The position numbers were made by a program, and so were the translations under genes. 49,373 nt of DNA from Alloprevotella sp. oral taxon 473 str. F0040 (GTDB lineage: Bacteria; Bacteroidota; Bacteroidia; Bacteroidales; Bacteroidaceae), in contig NZ_KB290717.1 of assembly GCF_000318095.2 (NCBI RefSeq), forward strand, positions 624,048 through 673,420, given 5' to 3'. The notes beneath the pieces are model-generated. The model saw only the letters and a list, made by a program, of their open reading frames with translations, did no database searches and was not told where the DNA came from. Position 1 is the stretch's first letter; the number at the start of each line of letters is the position of its first letter. Of this stretch, positions 7,836-16,245 are shown piece by piece.

Positions 7836-9989
7836 ATGAAAGTTTATAACTCTCACGACATCAAAAACATTGCCCTACTTGGCAACGACCGTTCTGGTAA
7901 AACCACGCTCACAGAATGCATGCTCTATCATGCTGGTGCTCTCCCACGTCGCGGTCGTATCACTCAGAAGAATACCGTTTCCGACTACTTCCCAGTCGAA
8001 CAAGAATATGGCTACTCCGTTTTTGCCACTGCATTTCATGTGGAATGGAACGAGAAGAAGCTCAACCTCATCGACTGCCCAGGATCTGACGACTTCGTGG
8101 GCGCAGCGATGACCGCACTCAATGTGACCGACACTGCTATCCTTCTCATCAATGGTGCTTTCGGTCCTGAAGTAGGTACACAAAACCACTTCCGCTACAC
8201 CGAAAAACTCAATAAGCCCGTTATCTTCCTCGTCAATCAACTTGACCACGAGAACTGCGACTACGACACCATTCTCGATGACCTTCAAACGATCTATGGT
8301 GAAAAAGCAGTGCCTGTGCAATATCCTCTTGCCACTGGCCCTGGTTTCAATAGTCTCATCGACGTGATTTTGATGAAAAAACTCACGTGGAAGGAAGAAG
8401 GCGGTGCCCCCGTCATCGAAGAAATCCCAGCAGAAGAAATGGAACGGGCTACGATGCTCCACAAAGCGCTCGTAGAAGCTGCTGCAGAGAACGACGAACA
8501 ACTCATGGAGAAGTTCTTCGAAACAGAACAACTCACCGAAGATGAAATGCGTGAAGGTATCCGCAAGGGTATGGTGACTCGTAGCATCTTCCCCGTATTC
8601 TGCGTTTGTGCAGCCAAAGATATGGGCGTGGGTCGCTTGATGGAATTCTTAGGTAATGTGGTACCTTACGTAGACGAAATGCCAGTCGTTTACAACTCTC
8701 GTGGTGAAGCAGTTGCTCCAGTGGAAGACGGGCCTACAAGCATCTATTTCTTCAAGACTGGTGTTGAACCTCACATCGGTGAAGTGCAATACTTCAAAGT
8801 GATGAGCGGCGTGGTGAAAGAAGGCGACGACTTGCAGAATGCCGACCGCGGTTCTAAGGAACGCATGGCTCAACTCTTCGTGTGCTCTGGCGCAAATCGT
8901 GAAAAGGTGAGTCAACTTTCTGCTGGTGACATCGGTTGCACAGTGAAACTCAAGGATGTGCGCACCGGCAACACTCTCAATGGTAAGGGTTGTGAGCATC
9001 GTTTCAACTTCATCAAATATCCTAATCCTAAGTTTACTCGCGCCATCCGTGCGGTGAATGAAGCAGAGACTGAAAAGATGATGGCTGCGCTCACTCGCTT
9101 GCGCCAAGAAGACCCCACTTGGGTGGTGGAGCAAAGCAAGGAGTTGCGACAAGTGCTCGTGCATGGTCAAGGTGAATTCCACCTCCGCACACTGAAATGG
9201 TGCTTGGAAAACATCGACAAGATTCAAATCGAGTTTTACCAACAACGTATCCCCTATCGCGAAACCATCACGAAGGCTGCGCGCGCAGACTATCGTCATA
9301 AGAAACAATCGGGCGGTGCAGGACAGTTTGGTGAAGTGCACCTCATCGTAGAACCCTACTTTGAAGGTATGCCAGACCCCACCTGCTTCACTTTCAATGG
9401 TCAAGAAATTCGCATCACTCCTCGTGGCAAAGAAGAGATTTCTCTCGAATGGGGTGGCAAACTCGTCTTCATCAACAGCGTAGTTGGTGGTGCCATCGAT
9501 GCTCGATTCATGCCTGCTATCCTAAAGGGTGTGATGAGTCGTATGGAACAAGGGCCGCTCACTGGCTCTTATGCTCGCGATGTGCGCGTCATCGTTTATG
9601 ATGGTAAGATGCACCCCGTAGACAGTAACGAAGTTTCGTTCATGCTTGCTGGTCGTCATGCCTTTGCTTCTGCTTTCCGCGAAGCTGGTCCGAAGATTCT
9701 CGAACCTATCTACGATGTGGAAGTATTCGTACCCTCCGAAAAGATGGGCGATGTGATGAGCGACTTACAAGGCCGTCGCGGAATGATTGTGGGCATGAGC
9801 TCTGAAAATGGCTATGAGAAGTTGCAAGCCAAAGTGCCTCTCAAGGAAATGAGCAACTACTCTACTGCTCTCTCAAGCCTCACTGGTGGCCGAGCTTCCT
9901 TCATCATGAAGTTTGCGAGCTACGAACTTGTTTCGGGCGACATCCAGCAGGCACTGATAGCCGAACACGCTCAGAAGGAAGAAGAATAA
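7836..9989 (+). CDS. fusA2: EF-G paralogue lacking catalytic His (EF-G2-like)
   Basis: A 717-aa translational GTPase-family protein with the full EF-G length and domains I-V. The start at 7836 (MKVYNSHDIKNIALLG) is chosen over the ATG 16 codons upstream because the family begins a few residues before the P-loop. The P-loop GNDRSGKT (16-23) is intact, but other G motifs deviate: G3 is DCPGSDDF (80-87) where EF-G has DTPGHVDF, so the catalytic histidine is Ser84; the switch I RGIT is replaced by YGYS; G4 is NQLD instead of NKxD. Known background: Bacteroides thetaiotaomicron has an EF-G2 that supports translation without GTP hydrolysis under starvation and is needed in the gut; the substitutions here match that class. 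Codon use is strongly biased, as in highly expressed genes. It stands alone, with a terminator after it. Confidence 0.9.
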   Translation: MKVYNSHDIKNIALLGNDRSGKTTLTECMLYHAGALPRRGRITQKNTVSDYFPVEQEYGYSVFATAFHVEWNEKKLNLIDCPGSDDFVGAAMTALNVTDTAILLINGAFGPEVGTQNHFRYTEKLNKPVIFLVNQLDHENCDYDTILDDLQTIYGEKAVPVQYPLATGPGFNSLIDVILMKKLTWKEEGGAPVIEEIPAEEMERATMLHKALVEAAAENDEQLMEKFFETEQLTEDEMREGIRKGMVTRSIFPVFCVCAAKDMGVGRLMEFLGNVVPYVDEMPVVYNSRGEAVAPVEDGPTSIYFFKTGVEPHIGEVQYFKVMSGVVKEGDDLQNADRGSKERMAQLFVCSGANREKVSQLSAGDIGCTVKLKDVRTGNTLNGKGCEHRFNFIKYPNPKFTRAIRAVNEAETEKMMAALTRLRQEDPTWVVEQSKELRQVLVHGQGEFHLRTLKWCLENIDKIQIEFYQQRIPYRETITKAARADYRHKKQSGGAGQFGEVHLIVEPYFEGMPDPTCFTFNGQEIRITPRGKEEISLEWGGKLVFINSVVGGAIDARFMPAILKGVMSRMEQGPLTGSYARDVRVIVYDGKMHPVDSNEVSFMLAGRHAFASAFREAGPKILEPIYDVEVFVPSEKMGDVMSDLQGRRGMIVGMSSENGYEKLQAKVPLKEMSNYSTALSSLTGGRASFIMKFASYELVSGDIQQALIAEHAQKEEE

Positions 9990-10057
9990 TCTTTACTTCT
10001 CAGCTCCCGACACAAACAGTTCTAACTTAAGAAACGACATAGACCTCTCTATACAGA

Positions 10058-10093
10058 CATCCCCCTCAGCACTGATAGGTGTTGAGGGGGATG
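10058..10093 (+). terminator. Hairpin terminator between convergent genes
   Basis: The arms CATCCCCCTCAGCAC and GTGTTGAGGGGGATG form a stem of about 14 bp around a short loop, 69 bp after the EF-G-like stop and just before the stop of the convergent B3/B4 gene. It has no strong T run, so it may act in both directions. Confidence 0.7.
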
Positions 10094-10121
10094 AATTTAA
10101 GCAGAACTAGAACTGAAGAGA

Positions 10122-10787
10122 CTAGAACTTCACGATTCTTACCTCGTCTGCATGAGCATAGCGTTGGAGTAAATCAAGTGCCAAGTCGATACTCTCTTGC
10201 AGCAGTTGCTCATCACCATCATAAGCATTGATAATGAAAAGTAGACGTTGCGTAGTGGGTGAAAGCATGGTACGTGTGCTGTCGGAAGTGGGCGAAGCTA
10301 TAGCTCCCACAGCATCGCGATAGACGGGAAGTCCTTCGATATTGAGCCTTCCACGACCAATGCCTTCATAAGGTTCATCTGCTCTGCCTATGCCCAACTC
10401 CACAGATGTTCCCACTATTTTATCTGCATCAAGCAGCCCTGTGGGATAACCACTAAAAATAGAGACTAAATTACCGAGATCGACTAAAGTGTCTACACTA
10501 TACAAACCTTTCCCTTGTAAGACGCGTCGTGAAAGTTGCTCACTCGCAGGGCGATAGCGCGAAGGGTCTTTGCCACAAGCCTTATAAGCTGCGCGAGTGG
10601 CAGCTATGCTCGAACGTGATTTGATGGTTTCGGTGGTGAAATCTGCTTGCAATTTCTCGCAACTCGCTTCGATTTCAGCCCAAAGTTTGGGAGAAGTGGC
10701 AGAGTTCTGCACAGTCACCTCTAGAAAAGCCCCTCTGAACTGGGGCACTCGTTCAGAAAATTCGGAAGAAACGGATATAGTAAGCAT
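10122..10787 (-). CDS. B3/B4 tRNA-binding domain protein
   Basis: A 221-aa protein of the family that resembles the B3/B4 editing domain of phenylalanyl-tRNA synthetase beta chain (typical core: AYKACGKDPSRYRPASEQLSRR near 65-86, then LVDLGNLVSIFSGYPTGLLD). Stand-alone members are thought to act on misacylated tRNA, but a substrate is not established. I take the ATG at 10787 (MLTISVSSEF) rather than the upstream frame opening at 10868, because the longer version would overlap the end of the upstream nuclease gene and adds a non-homologous tail. The gene follows the nuclease stop by 13 bp, so it is probably co-transcribed with it. Confidence 0.85.
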   Translation of the reverse strand: MLTISVSSEFSERVPQFRGAFLEVTVQNSATSPKLWAEIEASCEKLQADFTTETIKSRSSIAATRAAYKACGKDPSRYRPASEQLSRRVLQGKGLYSVDTLVDLGNLVSIFSGYPTGLLDADKIVGTSVELGIGRADEPYEGIGRGRLNIEGLPVYRDAVGAIASPTSDSTRTMLSPTTQRLLFIINAYDGDEQLLQESIDLALDLLQRYAHADEVRIVKF

Positions 10788-10800
10788 ATAAATGGTCTTA

Positions 10801-13593
10801 TTATTGATAACACAAAGAATAGTAAGGGCAAGTATTACACATCTGCATTTCTTTGGTATTGGGCTCAAAGGGTAGAGCTGGATTTAGGATTTCTGCCACT
10901 AACTCGCCTAGTCGTTCACGAAACTCTGGAAATCTAGCCTGAAAATCTAATACTTCCTCTTTATCCACTTGCAAATAAGGCGAATAATCCTTTTTGCGGA
11001 GTCTGTGAACAAAAAATAGCGATGGAGCTATGGGAAGACGAGAAAGCTCAGTGGGTAAATGAGGCACACTATTTCCCTTTTGCTGACGTTCAAACTCATC
11101 TTCTAGTATAGCCGCGTAGATGAAAGTTTGCAGCATGTAATGCTTTTGCTTGGCTCCTCGAGTGGTGAACAATTCGTCTAAATCTTTGGATTCCTCTACT
11201 TTTCCTCCAGTTTTATAATCAACAATACGGAGGAATTCCTGCCCTTGATGGATGATTGTATCTAATCGGTCGATGATACCTCCGATAGCAACTTGCGAGA
11301 TAGGAGCTGACGAGGGAAGATTGAGCCACATCGACTGATAACTCTCCAAGGCTTTAATGCGAAAATCAGGGTATTTAGCATCATGCTCGAGAAGCGACTG
11401 TAGGAAAATTTCAATAATGTTGAGCAACAGAGGAGTACACTTCACATTCTCTTTCTCGATAGCCTCTCTAATATAACCTTGTAGTAGTAGTGGATGAGCA
11501 ACCAAGTGCTTAAAGTAGTCGCTGTCCCCTTTTCCGCCTCGTTGTTCGAGGAGGTTTGTATAAATCAACTCAGCTGCAGTGTGGAAGATAGTACCTAACG
11601 TGTTAGGTTGCACCTCATCTTCACTGGGCTTTGGCTGCTGGATGCGGAGCACTCGTTCATAATAGAAGCGAAGTTGACAACGCAGATAGCTGTTAATGTC
11701 GGAAGGTGAAAGAGATACATGCTCTTTCTTTTCTTTCTTATGGTTGATTTTTAAAAGTTCTATTAAATCAGCAGGCTTCTCCACAGGTTGGGGAGTATCG
11801 TGCAATGAAGCTGGATCGCTGGAAAGTGCAATATGCTGGATGGGCAACTGAGATTCCACCATGAGTTGGGTTAAGAACCTAGATTTTTCACCATCCACGA
11901 TTCCCTCGGACGAAGAATTATAAAGGAGGCGCAAGCGTTTGGCACGCTGTATCAAACGATAGAAATAATAGGCATAGACTGCAGTCTTGCGCTCGGGTGT
12001 GGTGAGTCCAAAAGCTTTGCGCAAGAGATAGGGAATGAATGAGTTGTCACTAGACTTCTGTGGCAATACTCCTTCGTTGACAGACAACATGATAATATGG
12101 TCGAAATCTAGACAACGAGTCTCAAGCACACCCATAACTTGCAATCCCACTGCGGGTTCTCCAGCAAAAGGTATAACAGATTGGCGGACAATCTGGCGGA
12201 CAATACGTCGCAACGTAGTGGGATTCACCATCAAACGCCCACTCTCTGCGATCAGTAACAGACGATTGAGCAAGGCATTCATCTGGGCATAGGCTTCTGA
12301 CTGCAAGATGTGTTCAAAACGTTCGTTGTCGAAATCTGATTTAACCACCAAAGCTTGAGCTGTCGTTTCCACAGCCTTTACCAAACTTCTGAGCGATTCT
12401 ACAGTGGAAGGGGCTTGGGCTTGTCGCTCCATCTTACCTAGTTCTCTCTCCACGAGAGTAGCTGCAGCCGTGTGGTTCAGCGGAAACCCTTTGGTTACAT
12501 TCACTTCCTCAACATTGAACGGTAAGGTATGAAGTAAAGGCTGCAACAAAGACTCATTGCAGAGTACTACAGCAGTGCGCTTCGCATCGGGAGTGAGATT
12601 TTCCTTAAGCCAAGGCGACACACTCTGCACCTGCATTGTTTCGGTGGAAGCTGCCACCATCTCAATATATTGAATGTGACGAAGATTGTCGAAATGTTCT
12701 TCAGAAAGCGCGTTGGGAAACTGTTGTAGATTTTGTCGCAAGAACAAACCTGCTTCGGCATCTTCCCACAGCAGCTGACTGAAACGTCGCTCTTCGGGAG
12801 TGAGTTGTCGATCGTCGTCAGACAAGAAACGCTCTTTCTCACTGGGCAAATAGTATTTGTCGTAATCCCAATAGAAAAGAGCTTTCTCCATCTGCTGGAG
12901 TTGTGAGAATAGTTGCCATTCTACTCGATCGAGCACATTGAACCCCACAAATACGTACTTATCTACATGAGCAGGTGGAGTGACAGCTCCTGATTTTAGA
13001 CGTTCTACCGTACGACGGAAGGCTGCTCCTTCATAGGCTAATCCTTCGGCAGCCAGTTCAACATTGAGTTGCTCGTAAATGGGCAAGAGTGCATTCCACA
13101 ATCTGCTGAATCGCTCGCGGATCTCACTTTGATGCTCGGGATTAAACTCCTTAAAAAATCGCTTCAACACCTCAGTCTGCTCCTCCGTCAAATAGTCTGT
13201 ACGCTCTAATTCTCGTAAATCACGGATATTCTGAAAGAGCGCACTTGCATCTGCCATGTTTTTATCAACATCATCAAAATCAGAAAGCAGTCGTTCGGCC
13301 CATCCATAGAAATTGTCGAGCGAAACCATATCTCCAGTGGCTTGCATATAATGCTGATGCACGCGACAGATGGTATCAATAGGACCATTGATTTGAGTAT
13401 CACCCAGAGAACGGAAAAGTTCATTGATAGTGATATACCTTGGTGCCCAAATAGGCTGTGATGCATCGACAGAAAGATAATCATTCAGAAAGAGCGATGC
13501 GCGCTTATTGGGGAACACCACCACAATCTGGCTGAGATCATGACCAAACTTCTGAAGAAGATCTTTTGCAACAATTTGTAGGAATGCTGGCAT
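10801..13593 (-). CDS. AddB-like PD-(D/E)XK nuclease, Fe-S type
   Basis: A 930-aa protein with the layout of AddB/RecB-family exonucleases that take part in double-strand break repair. The N-terminal region (VVFPNKRASLFLNDYL) and the central inactive helicase-like folds are recognisable; the C-terminal nuclease carries RIVDYKTGGK, the active-site DYKTG motif. A cysteine in CQLRFYYERV and three in MCNTCPYYSLCYQ at the C-terminus are placed like the four ligands of the AddB iron-sulfur cluster. The start at 13593 (MPAFLQIVAKDLL) is preferred to 13674 because the longer version would cover the promoter at 13644-13674. It heads a two-gene operon with the B3/B4 protein. Confidence 0.88.
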   Translation of the reverse strand: MPAFLQIVAKDLLQKFGHDLSQIVVVFPNKRASLFLNDYLSVDASQPIWAPRYITINELFRSLGDTQINGPIDTICRVHQHYMQATGDMVSLDNFYGWAERLLSDFDDVDKNMADASALFQNIRDLRELERTDYLTEEQTEVLKRFFKEFNPEHQSEIRERFSRLWNALLPIYEQLNVELAAEGLAYEGAAFRRTVERLKSGAVTPPAHVDKYVFVGFNVLDRVEWQLFSQLQQMEKALFYWDYDKYYLPSEKERFLSDDDRQLTPEERRFSQLLWEDAEAGLFLRQNLQQFPNALSEEHFDNLRHIQYIEMVAASTETMQVQSVSPWLKENLTPDAKRTAVVLCNESLLQPLLHTLPFNVEEVNVTKGFPLNHTAAATLVERELGKMERQAQAPSTVESLRSLVKAVETTAQALVVKSDFDNERFEHILQSEAYAQMNALLNRLLLIAESGRLMVNPTTLRRIVRQIVRQSVIPFAGEPAVGLQVMGVLETRCLDFDHIIMLSVNEGVLPQKSSDNSFIPYLLRKAFGLTTPERKTAVYAYYFYRLIQRAKRLRLLYNSSSEGIVDGEKSRFLTQLMVESQLPIQHIALSSDPASLHDTPQPVEKPADLIELLKINHKKEKKEHVSLSPSDINSYLRCQLRFYYERVLRIQQPKPSEDEVQPNTLGTIFHTAAELIYTNLLEQRGGKGDSDYFKHLVAHPLLLQGYIREAIEKENVKCTPLLLNIIEIFLQSLLEHDAKYPDFRIKALESYQSMWLNLPSSAPISQVAIGGIIDRLDTIIHQGQEFLRIVDYKTGGKVEESKDLDELFTTRGAKQKHYMLQTFIYAAILEDEFERQQKGNSVPHLPTELSRLPIAPSLFFVHRLRKKDYSPYLQVDKEEVLDFQARFPEFRERLGELVAEILNPALPFEPNTKEMQMCNTCPYYSLCYQ

Positions 13594-13643
13594 AGCAATG
13601 TATATATGCAAGAATAGAGGATTCGTGAGAAATATAACAATAG

Positions 13644-13674
13644 CAAAGTTAAGTATTCTAGGCATAATAGACAA
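13644..13674 (-). promoter_or_regulatory. Promoter of AddB-like nuclease operon
   Basis: On the minus strand, TTG (13672-13674), 20 bases, then TAACTTTG (13644-13651). This is an exact Bacteroidetes promoter and places the transcript start some 45 bases before the ATG at 13593. Confidence 0.75.
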
Positions 13675-13789
13675 ACCTTCTCTGCTCTCATTTTTGGGAA
13701 CGAACTGTCATCAGCAAAAAAGTGAATGAATCTGCATGAAGAAGCCGAAAAAAACTTAATTATTCGATATACAAAATGAAATAAAGTCG

Positions 13790-13797
13790 TACCTTTG
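13790..13797 (+). promoter_or_regulatory. -7 box of galE promoter
   Basis: TACCTTTG fits TAnnTTTG. The -33 element is not a clear TTG at the usual spacing. Transcription would start near 13804, only a few bases before the first hairpin of the leader. Confidence 0.55.
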
Positions 13798-13807
13798 CTG
13801 TATAATT

Positions 13808-13861
13808 CAAGCCTATATAGCGTATGCCATTCTCCCTCTGAAAGCAAGCATACGTGGCTTG
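13808..13861 (+). promoter_or_regulatory. Structured 5' leader of galE
   Basis: Two nested stems: CAAGCC (13808-13813) pairs with GGCTTG (13856-13861), and inside it CGTATGC (13821-13827) pairs with GCATACG (13848-13854). The structure begins almost at the predicted transcript start and leaves about 65 nt before the galE ATG. It may stabilise the mRNA or regulate; I recognise no known riboswitch. Confidence 0.5.
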
Positions 13862-13927
13862 AAGGCATGGGGCTGGACTGTCACCACCTCACTGTAAAAT
13901 AGTCATTCAACGACACATATTAATGAT

Positions 13928-14968
13928 ATGAAAAAGACCATCCTTGTCACTGGTGGTACGGGCTTTATTGGTTCGCACACCACAGTTGAACTTCAAGCCG
14001 CAGGCTACGAAGTGGTTATTATTGACAACTTGAGCAACTCTAAAGCTGAAGTTGTGGAAGGTATTGAAAAAATTAGTGGCGTGCGTCCTGCTTTTGAGGA
14101 AGTGGACTGCTGTGATCTTCCTGCTCTCGAAGGAGTTTTTCAAAAATATCCTGGCATTGAAGGTATCATCCACTTTGCAGCTTCTAAAGCTGTAGGTGAA
14201 TCTGTGGAGCAACCTCTCAAGTATTATGAGAATAACCTTCTGAGCCTTATCAACTTGCTCAAACTGATGCCAAAGTACAATGTGAAGGGGATTATCTTCT
14301 CTTCTTCATGCACTGTTTATGGCCAGCCTGATGCTAAGGATCTCCCAGTGAGCGAACAAGCTCCTATCAAGAAGGCTGAATCTCCCTATGGTAACACGAA
14401 GCAAGTGAATGAAGAAATCATCCAAGATTTCATCCACAGCGGTGCTCCGATTTCAGCTATTATCCTCCGCTACTTCAATCCTATCGGGGCACACCCCACG
14501 GCCCTCATTGGTGAAGTGCCCAATGGTACTCCTGCCAACCTCATTCCATATCTCACTCAAACGGCTATCGGCATCCGCGAACAACTTGCTGTCTTTGGTG
14601 ACGACTACAACACCCCAGACGGCTCTTGCATCCGCGACTTCATCTATGTCGTTGACCTCGCGAAAGCTCACGTGGCTGCTATGGCTCGCATCGTAGAAGG
14701 TAAAAACGAAGAACCAGTAGAAATCTTCAATGTTGGTACTGGTAAGGGTGTGAGTGTGTTTGAACTCATCAACACCTTCGAAAAGTGCACTGGCGTGAAG
14801 CTCAACTACAAGGTTGTTCCTCGTCGTGCTGGAGACATCGAACAGGTTTGGGGTAATGTGGACAAAGCTAACAAGGTGCTCGGTTGGAAGGCTGTTCACA
14901 CGCTCGAAGAAGCGCTCTCATCTGCTTGGAAGTGGCAAGAGAAACTTCGCGCTGATGGCGTGATGTAG
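13928..14968 (+). CDS. galE: UDP-glucose 4-epimerase
   Basis: A 346-aa short-chain dehydrogenase fold enzyme that interconverts UDP-glucose and UDP-galactose in the cytosol for sugar-nucleotide supply. The N-terminus has the NAD-binding GGTGFIGSHT; the catalytic YxxxK is in SPYGNTKQ; SSSCTVYG is the serine loop, and RYFNPIGAHP and DYNTPDGSCIRDFIYV are typical GalE signatures. The length is normal for the family. It is a single-gene unit with its own promoter and a structured leader, closed by a strong terminator at 15059-15106. Confidence 0.95.
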   Translation: MKKTILVTGGTGFIGSHTTVELQAAGYEVVIIDNLSNSKAEVVEGIEKISGVRPAFEEVDCCDLPALEGVFQKYPGIEGIIHFAASKAVGESVEQPLKYYENNLLSLINLLKLMPKYNVKGIIFSSSCTVYGQPDAKDLPVSEQAPIKKAESPYGNTKQVNEEIIQDFIHSGAPISAIILRYFNPIGAHPTALIGEVPNGTPANLIPYLTQTAIGIREQLAVFGDDYNTPDGSCIRDFIYVVDLAKAHVAAMARIVEGKNEEPVEIFNVGTGKGVSVFELINTFEKCTGVKLNYKVVPRRAGDIEQVWGNVDKANKVLGWKAVHTLEEALSSAWKWQEKLRADGVM

Positions 14969-15058
14969 TCTATCGCTCCTTAAAGTATTTAGTTTTTTTT
15001 TAGGGTGACCAGTTATAATTCCTCCCTATCGAAATGGTCGAAATAGACCATGCCTAGA

Positions 15059-15106
15059 AACAACAGAGTCCGTGTCAAATCAATCTATAACACGGACTCT
15101 GTTGTT
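15059..15106. terminator. Strong bidirectional terminator after galE
   Basis: A 17-bp perfect stem, AACAACAGAGTCCGTGT (15059-15075) with its complement at 15090-15106, between the stops of galE and the convergent nucleotidyltransferase gene. T-rich sequence follows on the + side. Confidence 0.85.
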
Positions 15107-15124
15107 TGTTGTTTATAAGAAAGG

Positions 15125-16234
15125 CTATTTCCAACGGCAGACTTGTTTTAAGGCACGTTTTAGCATTTGAGGAGGACTAGCCACAAACTCTGTGGGTGAC
15201 CATGAGTAAAAACGGAAAGTGTTTGTGAGGAACTCTGCATAATATTGTAAATTTCCTTTCCACCCTATCTCTTGTTTACGGATAGAACCATGCTTGCCTG
15301 TGCTCATAATCCACTGAAGCAATTGCTGCGCTCGTTGACAATCAACGGAATCATAAGGTTTGCCTCGGAAATGCAACAAAGCACTTGCATTTGCACCAAG
15401 ATACTCCATTGATATTACGGAAAGCATCCGATAAAATCTCGTGAGATGAAGCTGTTGCAAGCCTTGCCTGAGCAATGATGCATCAAGCTTTTCGTGAAAA
15501 TGCTGTTGTACCAACATCCAGTCTACGACTTCACGCAATCCTACACCGCCATGACTAGCGTGCACTAAAGCATGAGCAGTAAGCAGAATTACATTAAGGT
15601 GGGGAGGAAGAACAGCTACTTTATAGTTGTTGATTTCAACGTAATGCTGCCATTCACTCACTTCGTCGACTTCATGCTCTACCATTTGTCGCAATCTTCT
15701 TGCTGTGCCTGGCCATTGCATAGGTTGGAGTGCACGATGCATTTCTACTTCTATATTTCCCTTTCTAAAAGTGTCGTGCAGATCCGTTTGATGATCAGGC
15801 ACATATCCACGATGAAGAAGCAATTCAGTAGCTTTTTTAAAATGGTGAGGAGCAACATAGATATCAATATCTCCAGGACGGCGTAACAAAGGATGAGGAT
15901 AAACTACAGCAGATGCTTGTCCTTTGAGCACTACATAACGAATCTGAGCTGCATCGAAAATCTTGGCCAAAGCTACTACCTCGGCATTAAACTCATGACT
16001 CACCTTCTCTAACATTGGCCAACCTCCAAGCCATTGCATTAGTACTGCACGCTCTTCGGGGATTACCTCCATCTTTGCTAGCCCATAAAGCAACCCATCG
16101 ACTGTTTGACGACGTGCTTCACGTATGATTGCCGAGAAATTGGAAATACTTGGGGTGCTCTCATCGCTGTGAAGAGCATTACGTAACAAAGAGAAAAGGG
16201 TTTCGTATGTGTGAGGAAGAGCAAGGTTAGACAT
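15125..16234 (-). CDS. Nucleotidyltransferase family protein
   Basis: A 369-aa protein of the uncharacterised nucleotidyltransferase family (PF14907 type). The diagnostic stretch lies at about 95-140: IRYVVLKGQA, then LRRPGDIDIYV, in which the DxD-like acidic pair matches the metal site of polymerase-beta-fold nucleotidyltransferases. Two histidine-containing helices follow (LLTAHALVHASHGG), also typical. Substrate unknown; family members often lie near polysaccharide genes, but none are adjacent here. It starts 11 bp after the ABC-F gene stop, so it is read from the ABC-F promoter. Confidence 0.8.
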   Translation of the reverse strand: MSNLALPHTYETLFSLLRNALHSDESTPSISNFSAIIREARRQTVDGLLYGLAKMEVIPEERAVLMQWLGGWPMLEKVSHEFNAEVVALAKIFDAAQIRYVVLKGQASAVVYPHPLLRRPGDIDIYVAPHHFKKATELLLHRGYVPDHQTDLHDTFRKGNIEVEMHRALQPMQWPGTARRLRQMVEHEVDEVSEWQHYVEINNYKVAVLPPHLNVILLTAHALVHASHGGVGLREVVDWMLVQQHFHEKLDASLLRQGLQQLHLTRFYRMLSVISMEYLGANASALLHFRGKPYDSVDCQRAQQLLQWIMSTGKHGSIRKQEIGWKGNLQYYAEFLTNTFRFYSWSPTEFVASPPQMLKRALKQVCRWK

Positions 16235-16245
16235 ACTCTTAGATA

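Larger units (their letters stand above)
13594..13927. other. Divergent intergenic region, addB-like / galE
   Basis: A 334-bp region without genes between divergent operons. It holds the minus-strand promoter at 13644-13674, a plus-strand -7 box TACCTTTG at 13790-13797 for galE, and the structured galE leader. Confidence 0.6.
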
